The notes: a model not told the origin generated them from the letters alone. Shown: positions 45,891 to 56,501, counted from the stretch's first letter. The stretch: DNA of 64,000 bases from Chloranthus sessilifolius (GCA_021018995.1 CM037585.1:124028831-124092830); one strand, 5' to 3'. Made by a program: numbers and translations.

Positions 45891-46157
45891 TTTTTTAGTT
45901 AATTTTGCCCTTATTGCAAATGAACCCTCTCCACCTTATTTTGCATTAGTTTAAGATAACTCTTCCTACAAATGAGTCTTCTTAAACTTAAGTCCACTGT
46001 TTTGCTCTTTTCCAAATTGTTAGTGTTTTATGATTATTTTTACTTTGTTGTCATCCTAAATATAAATTTTGATATATTAAACATTTTTAATAAGTTTAAT
46101 GAATGACAAAGTCACTTATGCACGTGTTTATGCATTCCAACGCTTTAGCGAGCAGCT

Positions 46158-46553
46158 AATTGCACCTGTTTTTGCTGTAAGTAGCACACAAATTTTCTTC
46201 GACGAGAACCATTGACTGAGTTGAATCAAACTATTGAGATTTTTTTTGTTGCAATCTTTCTCAAGATAGATCTTAAGATCATGGATCTCCAATCAGGCGG
46301 TCAAATGTTGATTTCACAGAGCACACGTCTCCAAAGAGAAAAGGTCAACTCCTTTTCCATGATTTAGGTCACTTTTGGGGGGATGTGTGCTATGTGAAAT
46401 CAACATCTGACTATATGATTGGAGCTCCATGATCTTAAGATCTATAGTGGGAAAGATTGGAACAAAAACCAATCTCTATTGTTGATTCAAAATAGTCAAT
46501 GGTTTTCTTTCAAAAAAAATTGTGTGGTACTTACTCCAAAAACGGGTGTAAAT
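46158..46553. mobile_element. Long-hairpin MITE, copy C
   Basis: Arms TGCACCTGTTTTTGCTGTAA against (inverted) TACACCCGTTTTTGGAGTAA, then AGTAGCACACAAATTTT against AGTACCACACAATTTT. The centre holds CAAATGTTGATTTCAC against its inverted partner GTGAAATCAACATCTG. Confidence 0.8.
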
Positions 46554-46862
46554 AATCCATTCCAACACTTTATTTCATTTTTAAAAACTTTTAATTGATA
46601 AGGGATTGTTTTGTCCTTCACATAATTAATCAACAGAGTTAACTTTAATCATGCTTGCAAACAATAGGGTTAGGATTTTTTTAAATAAAAAACTATAAAA
46701 TAAGGAGTTATTTTTTATCAAGAAGTAAAGTCTAGGGTTTTTTCATAAATAAAAAACTTTGGAGGGGTTTATGTAGATCCGAAATTAAGTGATTGTTTTT
46801 TCGAAATCATGCCATGCTTGCCAATACATACATTACATTATCCACGTCTATAAAGGAGTGAC

Positions 46863-46866
<4 letters not shown>

Positions 46867-46926
<60 letters not shown>
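46867..46926. repeat. (TA)n microsatellite
   Basis: About 29 TA units. Confidence 0.98.
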
Positions 46927-46928
<2 letters not shown>

Positions 46929-47077
46929 CACTTCACTTTGGATGGCATTGTCAATATAAGACTAATATGTGAGTGACTAGTACCGAGTCATCTTAGGGAG
47001 TCCTATCCCTGATCGGTAGGGAGTCGTCCTTGTCTCTGATGCTTATTAGTCTCACATCCCGTCCAAAGTGAAGTGCT
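46927..47077. mobile_element. Short MITE with TA target duplication
   Basis: Ends AGCACTTCACTTTGGA / TCCAAAGTGAAGTGCT, 16 bases perfect, flanked by TA on each side (46925-46926 and 47078-47079). The 151-bp body folds with GAGACTAATA-type arms and GGGAGTC repeats. TA duplication and size fit Tc1/mariner-type MITEs, although the ends are not the Stowaway consensus. Confidence 0.75.
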
Positions 47078-47152
47078 TACATGTATGTCACCCTTTTATC
47101 ACATGAAGCATTTTAAAACCCTTGAGGGGTAGTACTCAGACTGGGACAATAT

Positions 47153-47442
47153 TGTTATCATTACACCACTAAAATTGACTGCACAACTGTTGTTGTATAA
47201 ATCAAAACTAAACTCAAGCTTTTTTATTAAAAAATAAAAATAAGAATAACAGACGTCTCCACAAACGCATATATATAAGAAAACTAAAGACTCATAATAA
47301 TACTCGAAAGTTAAAACTGAAAATTCTAATAAAATATTATCCTAGACCTACTTCAACTATTAAATATTCTATTTTAACAATTCTATGCTAATCACTAACA
47401 CATAATCTATTATAAAATTTCAGTTTAACTAGAATTCCATCA
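47153..47442 (-). repeat. Copia 3' LTR
   Basis: TGTTATCATTACACCAC to AGAATTCCATCA, 290 bases. Its left 200 bases match 51759-51960 well. On the minus strand it follows a purine tract TTTAAGGGTGGC (47443-47454), the likely polypurine tract. Confidence 0.85.
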
Positions 47443-47449
47443 GCCACCC

Positions 47450-47771
47450 TTAAACTAGAATTTTCATTTCCATCATGTTCTTCAATCTTTCGAAGACTTC
47501 AAATTTTAACGGCTTCATGAAAATGTCTGCCACCTGATCTTCAAACTTGCAATAATCAACCTTGATCTTACAATCTTTCACCAATTCACAAATACAATGG
47601 AATTTGATGTCAATGTGCTTATTTTTACCATGAAAAATTGGATTTTTTGTCAACTCTATCACCGACCTGTTATCACAATGTGATAGATCTTTGTCGGAAC
47701 TTATTGCTTGTGACTCAACTCATTAAGCATCCGTCTTAATCACACTGCTTGACATGCACTATGAGCGGGGG
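47450..47771 (-). pseudogene. Copia RNase H, C-terminal end
   Basis: Includes NPIFHGKNKHIDIKFHCI and DQVADIFMKPL, the closing motifs of copia RNase H, with an internal stop between this block (47450-47662) and the upstream RNase H core. Confidence 0.9.
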
Positions 47772-48311
47772 CTATGTACTCGGCCCTGCCGTAGAAAGAG
47801 CAATAATCTCTTGCTTCTTTGAAGACCACGAAAATATTCCTGAGCCAAAACGAAAACAGTATCCCAAAATGATTTTTCGTTGATCAACATCACCGGCCCA
47901 ATCACTATCTGTGTAACCAACAAGCTCAGTACTATTCGATGAAGAATAGAAAATACCAAAATTTTGTTTACCTTTCACAGACCATAGGATCCTTTTTGTG
48001 ACTTGTAAATTTGATTGTTTCGGGGTTTCCATAAACCGACTTACAAGTTCAACTCTAAATACAATATCCTGCCTAGTAGAAGTCAAATAGTGAAGGCTTC
48101 CTACTATCTTCTTGAAATAAGTGGGATTCATACATTCACCACTTTCATCCTTATCCAAACTCAATTGCTTCTGCATTAGAGTGCTAATAGGCTTGCATGA
48201 TTCCATCTTGAACCGTTTCAAAAAATCCAGAGCATATTTCTTTCGAGAAAGAAAATTTTCATCATTCGATTGCACAACTTCAATTCCCAAGAAATATCTT
48301 ATAAGACTCAT
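47772..48311 (-). pseudogene. Copia RT end and RNase H core
   Basis: YFLGIEVVQSNDENFLSRKK, YALDFLKRFKMESCKPISTL, IVGSLHYLTSTRQDIVF (thumb region) and GYTDSDWAGDVDQRKIILGY (RNase H with its first Asp residues), then SWSSKKQEIIALST. About 180 residues are open; a frame shift follows near 47790. Confidence 0.92.
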
Positions 48312-49225
48312 CCATCATCTCAAGTTGGCTAACGATGGCCTCCCTAAATTTTTATAACAGCTTATTGTTTCCTGTAAAGATCAAATCATCAACATATAAG
48401 GAAACGATAAGTAGATCCCCGTGTATTATATTTGATATATAAAGAATGCTCATAAGGACACTTCTGAAATCTATACTTATGAAAATAAGCATCAATACGT
48501 GTGTATCATGCCCTAGGTGCTTGTTTCAAATCATACAAGGCCTTCTTCAATTTGTATACCTGATTTTTTGCACCCTTTTTCACATAGCCCGAAGATTGCT
48601 TAACATAGACTTCTTCGGGCACACCGTTCGAGAACGCAAATTTTACATCCATCTGAAAAATACTCTACTTTTATTGTGAGGCCAAAGCAACAATCATACG
48701 AATTGTATCAAGTCTAGAAACTGGTGCAAAGGTTTCGTAGTAGTCGATACCTAGCTTTTGTTTGTACCCTTTTGTAACCAACGTTGCTTTGAGATGGTCC
48801 ACCTTTCCATCAGGCTTGTACTTGGATTTGTAAACCCACTTGAGATTGATCACTTTCTTCCCTTCAGGAAGTAGAGTAAGCTTCCAAGTATCATTCTTCT
48901 CTATGGAATGGATTTCTTCATCCATAGCTTGGATCCAACCATTGTCATGAGAAGCTTCTTCAAAGCTCACTAGATCACAATCTGGAAACAACGCAAAATT
49001 GATCAACTCCTCATCGGAAACACCAGTATCTTTAGTCACCATACAATCTTGGAGATGTGTTGGCAAAATCTGAGTACCCTTAGGACGACCCGAACACTCC
49101 TCTAGGGTAGTTGATAAAGGCAATGAACTAGGACCATTAGACGGATTGAGTGAAGTCAGTACACTAGAGGAAATGGAAGGCTCTGCACGTTCTTTATTGT
49201 CAGCATCTTCTCTTCTTTGGACCAC
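48312..49225 (-). pseudogene. Copia reverse transcriptase, fingers and palm
   Basis: The open block 48671-49225 carries WIQAMDEEIHSIEKNDTWKL, VINLKWVYKSKYKPDG, LVTKGYKQKLGIDYYETFAP and VALASQ. After a stop the register continues with degraded palm sequence, and the catalytic YVDD is intact (48385-48396, followed by LIFTG). Stops and shifts abolish translation. Confidence 0.9.
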
Positions 49226-49227
49226 TT

Positions 49228-49638
49228 TTAGACTTCTTTTTTAACAAAATCAACATCCCTGCTGAAAAAGAACTCACGGGTCTCCAGGTTATATAACTTG
49301 TAACGCTTGGTGCAAGAAATGTACCCGATAAAGATGCACTTTTTACTTTTATCATCAAACTTTCGTCTCTTTTCATCTAGTACATGTTCATATACAACAC
49401 ACCTAAACACTCTAAAATAGGAAACATCAAGTTTCACACCACTCCATGCTTCGTGAGGTGTGAGATCTCGAACAATTTTAGTAGGACTTCTGTTCAAAAT
49501 GTAAACATAACATGAAACGGCTTCTGCCCAAAACACTTTAGGCAAAGGTTTTGCTTTTAACATACTTCTAGTCATTTCCACAATTGTCCTTCCTATTCTT
49601 CCTTTTTGCTATCCCGTTCTGCTGAGGTGAATAACTGA
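49228..49638 (-). pseudogene. Copia integrase, C-terminal part
   Basis: YSPQQNGIAKRKNR at the right edge, a frame shift, then VEMTRSMLKAKPLP, FWAEAVSCYVYILNRSPTK, TPHEAWSGVKLDVSYFRVF and the FIGY motif. The left neighbour in the gene (core with catalytic Asp) is at 50700-51204, displaced by the CACTA insertion that begins at 49639. Confidence 0.9.
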
Positions 49639-49836
49639 CACTACAAAAAGATGGACTTTTTGCGACACTTTTTGAGGCATTTGATGAGAAATGTCGCAAA
49701 AACAAATTATTAGTGTTGTTTTAGGATAAAGTGTCGCAAAATGTGTGAAATCGTTGGTTCTCGCCTAATATTTGTGACATATATGCATGGCATATTAAAC
49801 GCATTTTCTAAATACATAGAAACACGTGCACACGCG

Positions 49837-49841
<5 letters not shown>

Positions 49842-49872
<31 letters not shown>

Positions 49873-49939
49873 ACCGAAGCCCTATTTCCCACACAAACCC
49901 TTCTCTCCCCACTGAAGCCCTATTTCCCACTCTACAAAA

Positions 49940-49975
<36 letters not shown>

Positions 49976-50042
49976 CCGAAGCCCTATTTCCCACTCTACC
50001 AAACCACTCACTCTACAAAACTCCTCTCTCTCTCTCTCTCCA
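49842..50042. repeat. (CT)n tracts with a repeated CCACCGAAGCCCTATTTCCC unit
   Basis: Three CT runs (49842-49866, 49940-49973, 50023-50040) alternate with copies of CCGAAGCCCTATTTCCCAC and CTCTACAAAACTCC. Confidence 0.9.
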
Positions 50043-50093
50043 CCAAAACCCTATTTCCCACCCAAACCCCTCTCCCCATCGATCCATTTTCGT

Positions 50094-50440
50094 TGTTCGC
50101 GTTCGGATCTCATCGTTCCACTACCACTGTTCGAAATCGGATTCTATCGACCCATTGCTGCTATTCGCGATCGGACAACATTGTTCCATTGTCGCTGTCT
50201 GGGATCAGATTCCTTCGTTCCATTGCCGCTGTTCGCAATCGGATTTCATCGTTCCATTGTTGCTATTCGCGATCGGATTCTATCATTCCATTGTCGTTGT
50301 TCAAAATTGGATTCCTTCGATCCAATCCATTGCTGCTATTTGAGATCGGATTCCATCGTTCCATTGTCATTGTTCAAGATCGGATTTTATCGTTTCATTG
50401 CCGCTGTTCGAAATTAGATTCCATTGATCCATTGCCTCCA
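50094..50440. repeat. 34-bp minisatellite, about ten units
   Basis: Unit about TTGCCGCTGTTCGCGATCGG then ATTCCATCGTTCCA, 34 bases, ten imperfect copies, one with an extra 5 bases (near 50325). As 34 is not a multiple of three, all frames are open through it and give ORFs with a shifting repeat; these are not genes. Confidence 0.9.
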
Positions 50441-50581
50441 TCTATCTCTAGGTTTTTTATTTTTTGAACATCATTTGGATTTAAGGATAGGAACATCAAA
50501 GGTAGATTGTGGATCACGGAACACCATCCGTATATCTTGGAAGACGTGCTTAGATCTCGGAAGGAACACCGTTGAGGTAGG

Positions 50582-50660
50582 TTTGAGTAATTACTAATTA
50601 TAATTTTGTCATACTTGAATCATTGGAGTAGCTTTGAGTGATTACTAATTATAATTTTGT
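50582..50660. repeat. Two-copy direct repeat
   Basis: TTTGAGTAATTACTAATTAT and following bases at 50582-50609 recur with one change at 50633-50660, period 51 bases. Confidence 0.85.
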
Positions 50661-50715
50661 TCTTTGTTCGTGTCTGCCTATATGTAATGGGAAATGCCAA
50701 GGCTCTTCAACAATT

Positions 50716-51204
50716 TTTCATTCCGTAATGTCGAAAAAATTCAGAGAATTGATTTGAGGTGTACCCACCTCCCCTATCAGTCCTTAGGCTTTTTACATAA
50801 AACTCACTCTACTTTTTCATAAAAGCCTTAAATTCTTTAAAGACTTTGAAAGCCTCTAATTTTTGTTTCAAAAAATAAATTCATACCTTTCGAGTTAAAT
50901 CATCAATGAAGGTAATAAAATATTTGTTAGCTCCATGAGACGGGAACTCCATCGGCCCACAAATATCAGAGTGGAGAATCTGTAACGATTTCTTTGCTCT
51001 CCACAATTTCCCAACTGGAAAGGGGTCTTTGTGTTGTTTGCCCAACAAGCAACCTTCATACAAGTTATCAATCGATTCGATGTATGGTAACCTAGTAACC
51101 ATATTCTTCCTATGGAGTAATTTCAAACCATTAAAATTAAGGTGCCTGTAACGGAGATGCCACAACCAATTTATATCCTTCCACCGCCGCAACCATGTAC
51201 TCAT
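50716..51204 (-). pseudogene. Copia GAG-pre-integrase and integrase core
   Basis: LWHLRYRHLNFNGLKLL (pre-integrase HH motif), YEGCLLGKQHKDPFP (CC motif; together the zinc-binding region), then LQILHSDICGPME (catalytic Asp) and YFITFIDDLTRKV. The frame then breaks, but SLRTDRGGGYTSNQFSEFF, holding the second Asp, is readable to about 50720. Confidence 0.9.
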
Positions 51205-51453
51205 ATCGAACAGTTAAAGTTCGCATGTTTTTTTTCATAATACGTAAATCATCGACCATTCACACGTAATTGGTTTGCTACAACAAGAACCTGTGAAAAA
51301 TAATCGGACACCGTTTCAAAATTATTCATATGAAGAGCCTCGAACTCGCGTCTCAAAGTCTGAAATCTAACATGCTTGACTTTCGCATCATCTTTGTAGG
51401 AATTTTAAAAAATCTCCCACACCCTTTTCGCCGTTTCTACCGTACTACTTTGA

Positions 51454-51693
51454 CTACGGCCTGATAAATAAAAATAAAGCCTTCGTGCCCTTTCTGCGAT
51501 TCTCCGTCAATGCGACCTTCTGGACCTGAGATAGAGATGTGTATGCAGCTTGATTGACGGGTTCAACATACCCATTTTTTACGATCTCCCATAGATCTTG
51601 GTACCCAAACAGTGCTTTCATCTGAATACACCAGTGATAAAAAAATTTCCTTCTAAACTTTGAAAGTTGTGGTTGAATCGATCCAAATGCCAT
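51454..51693 (-). pseudogene. Copia gag N-terminus
   Basis: MAFGSIQPQLSKF at the start, then KALFGYQDLWEIVKNGYVEP, the standard opening of copia gag of the UBN2 type. The text to 51205 has further gag scraps with stops; capsid end, zinc knuckle and protease are absent. Confidence 0.88.
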
Positions 51694-51743
51694 CTCGATC
51701 GATAAAAAATTTATGCATGCCTGCGAATTCGAACAACGAACTT

Positions 51744-51756
51744 GGCTCTGATACCA
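51744..51756 (-). promoter_or_regulatory. Copia primer-binding site (initiator tRNA-Met)
   Basis: On the minus strand TGGTATCAGAGCC, a perfect 13-base match, two bases after the LTR end. Confidence 0.95.
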
Positions 51757-51758
51757 TT

Positions 51759-51985
51759 TGTTAGTATTACACCACTAAAATCGACCGCACAACTGCTGTT
51801 GTATAAAGCAAAACTAAACTCAAGATTTTTTATTACAAAATCAAAGTCTGAATAACAGACTTCTCCACAGACACATATATAGAAGAAAACTAAACTTCTA
51901 ATAATACTTGAAAGTTAAAACTAGAAAGTTTTAATTAAAAATAAACTCCTAAACCGCCTAAAAACTAAGTCTCCTAGACTGGCTT
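51759..51985 (-). repeat. Copia 5' LTR, truncated at its right side
   Basis: TGTTAGTATTACACCAC onward aligns with 47153 onward (ACCACTAAAAT, CAACTGTTGTTGTATAAA type) to about 51960, then the alignment fades and an Athila-family LTR starts at 51990. Confidence 0.85.
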
Positions 51986-51989
51986 ACTA

Positions 51990-53382
51990 TGTATGTTTAA
52001 TAAGGTTTTAACGTATTGCAAGCACACAATAGAAATTATAGAGCTAATATAAGATCGTTCCCATGAAGAAGTATTATCTTATTTATATATTTTTATTTTA
52101 AAGTTTATATTTATCTTTTAAGGTTTTAAACTACTTGATAAATATGAATAAAAGAATGATTTCTTAATCTAAAGTGCATAAAATAAATCTTAATCCTCCT
52201 TCTCCAGATTGAGGTCGTCAATCTCAATCTTGAGCTATCGAATATTTATAAAAATAAACAGTATTGTTACGCCGTATTGCAGTCTTCTAGAATTTGGGTG
52301 TCAATCAAAAACTAAAATTCCTTAACATAGATTTAATCTAATCAACAAATTTCTAAAATCTGGGCGTAAATCAAATTCTAGAAAATTGAATATGAAAAAG
52401 TAAAAATCGTAACACCAATCTGTAAATCCCAACCTAAGTCGTCAATTCAAATTAAAACTTAAAGATGTTTACAAAGCAATAAATAAAGTAAATAAAATAT
52501 AAACTAGAAAGTAAAGTAAATATATCTTTCACCCCTTAGCCGCAGTCATCAATTTCTTCTGAGAAACTAGGATATCTACACTAATCGTCAGCACCCAATA
52601 GCAGTCGTCAATTGCTCTTGAGAAATCTCTGATATCTAATCTATTCTAACTATTTTATACTACTGATCGAAAGAAAATCCAACCTCAGTTGTCAATTGAT
52701 GCTGAAATTCTTCGATCCCTTATTCTTACTCTGGGTTCTCTTATTTATAGATAATAAGGAGTTGGTTTATAAAGACTTCTAATTCTAATAAAAGAAACTA
52801 CTAAAAGATTTCTAATATGACTCTAATTCCTAATTTTATTCTTCCTTGCTTTCAACTGTAGATGTGCTTCTGGATTATTCTCCTTTATTTCAGTAATCGA
52901 GATTTCCTAAGAGCTTATCTTCATCAATCTTTTCAGATCCGTGATTCACCAAACTTCTAATTTCAGAGATCTTTTAATTTAGTGCATGACGATGATAATC
53001 TTCATTCACGTGATTAGCAGCAACAGATGTAGCAGTGGAAAAAGCTTTACACAATCATAAATTACGATTGTTCTTCTTTTTCTAGAGAATCGTAAATCAC
53101 GATTTCTCATTTTGATTTCTTAACTTTTACTTTCTTTCCGTCTTCAGCTTGAGCACACAATCATAAAATTCGATTTCTTGACTTTCAGCAGTGGCAAATC
53201 GTCTTCTCTTTGCTCAATCGTCTTTTTATTATTTTTTAGGTTCATTTTGATGAATATTAACACTTTGGTTCTCTTTTACTGTTTTTCCTTAATATCTGCA
53301 CATCGCTAACTTGTTAGTAGCAAACTAAGTCCTAGCATCACTAAATTAAGAGTGATAAAATGATAAATTTTGTGACTGATCA
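51990..53382 (-). repeat. Second Athila-family LTR (solo or remnant)
   Basis: 1393 bases, TG...CA borders, aligned along its length with 32734-34124. No PBS, PPT or gag next to it, and flanks TACTA and ACCCA do not match, so it is either an old solo LTR or an element remnant. It contains AATCGTAAATCACGATT, a small hairpin, near 53090. Confidence 0.8.
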
Positions 53383-53555
53383 ACCCACTTTATTACACAT
53401 AACAAGGATTAATCCTAGAACCTAAACTTCACAAAGCACTAAGTCAACCGCTAGAGCAATTCACTAAGATATGTAAAGAGAAAAAATCTTAATACATATA
53501 TAATTTTTTGGTCATTTTTGTGAATCATTTTTATGATATTGCAGCTGTTGTTTTT
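53383..53555. other. Short non-coding spacer
   Basis: AT-rich, nothing assignable. Confidence 0.4.
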
Positions 53556-53790
53556 TAATTTGGATGATCTTTTGTGGTATCCTTCAAACACTATTCTGTT
53601 GAGGCCATTTGTTGTTGCAAATTGAACTGCCGTTATTTAGAAGTGCCAATGCCTCACTATGATCCGGGCTTAGAGTGGTTTGATAGATCTTAGCACAATT
53701 TGTTTTCCTTCTTCCAAAGTTGATTTTGATATGCTCGCCCAACGCTTTGTTCCATGGAGGGATTGAGTGGCACTGGTTTCCTTTTCATTG
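53556..53790 (-). pseudogene. RNase H-like fragment (reverse-transcriptase-associated, frame-shifted)
   Basis: Minus strand reads SPDHSEALALLNNG and, one frame over, AVQFATTNGLNRIVFEG. The pattern E-A-x-A-L...A-x-x-x-G-x-x-R-I-x-x-E-G is that of the RNase H-like domain found next to plant LINE reverse transcriptases. Only about 70 residues are present, broken by a shift; no flanking reverse transcriptase. It is cut on the right by a DNA element at 53807. Confidence 0.5.
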
Positions 53791-54149
53791 TTGGAGTTTA
53801 CTTTAAGGCCTCGTTCGAGAGCCAAGAAAATGGGCTTTCCTGGGGATTTTCTGCCGAAAATGAGTTTTTGAGCTATTTTCTGAGGTTTGTTTCTGTTTGA
53901 GAGTTTTCTGGGTTTCTGTGTTTTCGAAGAGGTTTCTGCTGATAGCGACATTCTGTTTTCGGAGCTTTTTTCTCAGGAAATCTCAATTTCTGAGGTGGTT
54001 GAAGTATACTACATTGTGATAACTACACTGGATTATTTCTTAAATTACAGTTACTATCCAGCGTCAACCAACGACTACTTGCAGTTAACTGCCATTTAAA
54101 ATAATTTTAAATGTTTAATTTCTCAAAGATGTTGGTAGCTGCTATTACT

Positions 54150-54705
54150 GCACCGCTATCTTTAAAAAAAATATATATATATATTTATTCATTATTATTA
54201 TTATTATTATTTTAATTTTAAGTTAACGACCGCTAACGTACCGCTAACTTAAGATAGCGGCCGCTAATATACCACTATCTTAAAAAAAAAAAAAAAAAAA
54301 AAATTAAGTTAACGGCCGATTTCTTAAAATAGCGGCCGCTAACATACCGTTATCTTAAAAAAAAAAAAAAAAAAAATTATTTTTTTTATTTTTTTTAATT
54401 TTAAGTTAGCGGCCGCGAACATACCGCTAACTTAAGATAGCGGCTGCTAACATACCGCTATTTTAAAAAAAAAATTTATTTTTTTATTATTTTTATTTTT
54501 AAGTTAGCGGCCGTTATCTTAAGTTAGCGGTATGTTAGCGGCCGCTAACTTAAAATTTTAATTTTATTTATTTATTTATTATTATTATTATTTATTATTA
54601 TTTTTTTTTAAAGTTAGCAGCAACTATCTTAAGTTAACAGTATGTTAGCGGCCGCTAACTTAAAATTTAAAAAAAAAAAAAAAAAAAAAAATCTAACTTA
54701 AAAAG
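54150..54705. repeat. GCGGCCGC palindrome array alternating with poly-A/T tracts
   Basis: About seven units of TTAGCGGCCGCTAA or close forms (near 54256, 54338, 54406, 54434, 54502, 54531, 54642), alternating with TACCGCTAACTTAA / TTAAGTTAGCGGTA and with long A or T runs and TTATTA runs. The left half reads mainly in one orientation and the right half in the other, so the whole block can fold back. Confidence 0.85.
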
Positions 54706-55559
54706 ATAGCAGGGATGAGCTGATCATGACTCAAAACTGTAATAAGAAAGTGGTTGTGATTAGCTATCAGGAAACTTTGAACTAACATGGATTTGTTATA
54801 ATAGTAATATAAAAATGAAACTCAATTTGATTAGCAGTAGTGAGTCCAAATCAATTTTCAAATACTGTTTTCGAAGTGCTTCTAAAGCAGAGGTCAAAAT
54901 AACTTGCAATTTCTGAATCAATTTGTAATTATTTTTTTTCTCATTTTACATTTATAGTAAAACAAATGGATATGGCTCTACTAGTCATACTATATTACTG
55001 TTATACTAGCAATATATTAGAGAAAATTTAATATTTTGAATTATATAAATTTGCATAGAAATATATTATAATAATTTCAAAATTTGATCTTGACTTTCAG
55101 TAGTTTTGTGAATTCACATATGGGTCATTTCATGTCATAACACAAAAATACATCCAGCTACTGCTATACTTGCATCATAAATTATAGGTTTTTATAGCAG
55201 CATATTGGAACCCACCTGCTATTGTCTTAGTTTACACACTGAATGCTTACAACTAGAAGACTTGACCACACTGCATTAGTTGCTCTTTGAATTTCTCTGT
55301 TTTTCTTTTCTATTCAATTAAATGAAAAATAGTTTGTGATTAATGCTAGAATCGCATGATACTACACTATTGTGTTGCTCGGGAGGTAGACACAGATTTA
55401 TTAATTTTCGGAAGTTCTCGGAAATAAAACATTAGAATTTGTCATTGATTTTAAATATTTGTAGTAACATATTGAAACTGCCTCCTTTTATACTAGCTGC
55501 TATCAGCAACATATTGGAAGTTGCTGCTGTTATAGTAGCTGTTATATAACATCAAACGG
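54706..55559. other. Non-coding interior of the TAA-flanked element
   Basis: AT-rich, no ORF of note. Recurrent short words (CATATTGGAA, TGCTGTTATA, CTGCTAT) occur at 55200, 55465 and 55510. Confidence 0.45.
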
Positions 55560-55790
55560 ATTTCATCCCAAGATTTCACACAACAGATCTTTAGATCATG
55601 TGCATACCATCAAAGGGTCAGATTTTGGTTGTATGTGGCACACATCCCAAATCGTAAACGCGAATCACTTTTGATGGTACTCTATGATCACGTTCATTTT
55701 TTGAGAAGTGTGTCATTTGGAATCAACATTTGACCATTTGATGCAAGACTCGTGATCTCAAGATCTTTTTATGCATGATTTGGATGGTAA
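55560..55790. mobile_element. Long-hairpin MITE, copy D
   Basis: GGATTTCATCCCAAGATTTC, AGATCTTTAGATCATG and CACACATCCCAAAT are paired in reverse order with TTTGAGAAGTGTGTCATTTG, GTGATCTCAAGATCTTTTT and ATTTGGATG. Shorter and more decayed than copy A. Confidence 0.7.
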
Positions 55791-56111
55791 AAGTTTTCAA
55801 GTCCCGATCGGTGTACACGTTTAAGACAATATTTCAAGAATCTGACCGACCAATGTGCTAAACACATAATCGATTTAAAGCATATAAATTTTGACGATCA
55901 TCCGATCAATATAACCGCTTTGATGAAGGCCAGAAATACGTGTGACTATAGGGCGTACAAGTACACAATGCACTTTCTTGAGAAAGTGTAAAACACAAGA
56001 AAATGTCAATTTTCCTAAAAAAATGAGTTTTTGAGTAACTCAAGAACAATCCTTCAGAAAATAATTTTTCTCAGAAAATGACTTTCTACTAGGAAAGTGC
56101 CGAACGAGCCC

Positions 56112-56391
56112 TAAGGAAATCCAACAAGTATGCTTCAAAGAGGGGTAATCTATTTACACCCTTAAAAAATTCTCAAACAATTGAATTTAAGGTAAAATAT
56201 TTTACCATACCATATTTTTTCCCTATATCTGTATTTTAGGATGCCTCTATTAGTGGCCACTAAACTTTGAAATCACCCACCTAGCCTCACCTGCATATGA
56301 TTTGACATGTGAGGCACATTGGTGCTTTCAGAATTTTGGTGGCTGCTAAGAGAGCTACCCATATTTTAGCGCACAATTATGCGAGGGAGAG
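56112..56391. other. Non-coding spacer
   Basis: No gene seen. Confidence 0.4.
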
Positions 56392-56501
56392 CCATTACTT
56401 GCCTTTGAACATAGTTTCAAAGAAAACATTGATACTTCGGAAAGATGTGCAATAAGAAAATATCATCTTAGTCGTTTGATTTGGAGGCTATGAACTAAAA
56501 C
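56392..56501. mobile_element. Left part of a foldback MITE (family GGAGCCATTACTTGC) split by a solo LTR
   Basis: GAGCCATTACTTGCCTTTGA, CATTGATACTTCGGAAA and TTAGTCGTTTGATTTGG match the arm at 38456-38570. It ends at the solo LTR (56502) and the complementary arm is at about 59889-60060 (GACCGCTCAAATGGTG, AAATATCAAGTGTTTC). Confidence 0.6.

Larger units (their letters stand above)
49639..50715 (+). mobile_element. Partial non-autonomous CACTA element inside copia integrase
   Basis: Starts with a canonical terminus CACTACAAAAAGATGG, followed by subterminal repeats in both orientations (TTTTTGCGACACTTTT, AATGTCGCAAAA, AAGTGTCGCAAAA to 49740). Then come CT tracts and the 34-bp minisatellite. No GTAGTG end is found before copia sequence resumes near 50715, so the right end is missing or too altered. 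The long ORFs here come from simple repeats. Confidence 0.75.
47153..51985 (-). mobile_element. Degenerate Ty1/copia element
   Basis: LTRs at both ends, perfect initiator-Met primer-binding site, and the copia order gag, integrase, RT, RNase H on the minus strand. The part between gag and integrase (protease, zinc knuckle) is mostly deleted. A partial CACTA element interrupts integrase. The right LTR is cut short by an Athila-family LTR at 51990. Confidence 0.9.
53807..56111. mobile_element. DNA element with TAA duplication and GGCCTCGTTCG ends
   Basis: Left end GGCCTCGTTCGAGAG, right end (inverted) GGGCTCGTTCGGCAC, flanked by TAA at 53804-53806 and 56112-56114. Inner arms share AAAATGAGTTTTTGAG-type text in both ends. 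A 3-bp TAA/TTA duplication fits PIF/Harbinger. The 2.3-kb length is due to inserted sequence, including the palindrome array at 54221-54665 and a hairpin MITE at 55560. No transposase. Confidence 0.65.

Noticed and set aside
49741..50467. Overlapping ORFs up to 200 residues
   Set aside because: They are created by CT tracts and a 34-bp tandem repeat that leaves every frame open; the repeat-derived peptides have no domain.
51985..53387. Target duplication for the second Athila-family LTR
   Set aside because: TACTA and ACCCA do not match in any nearby register.
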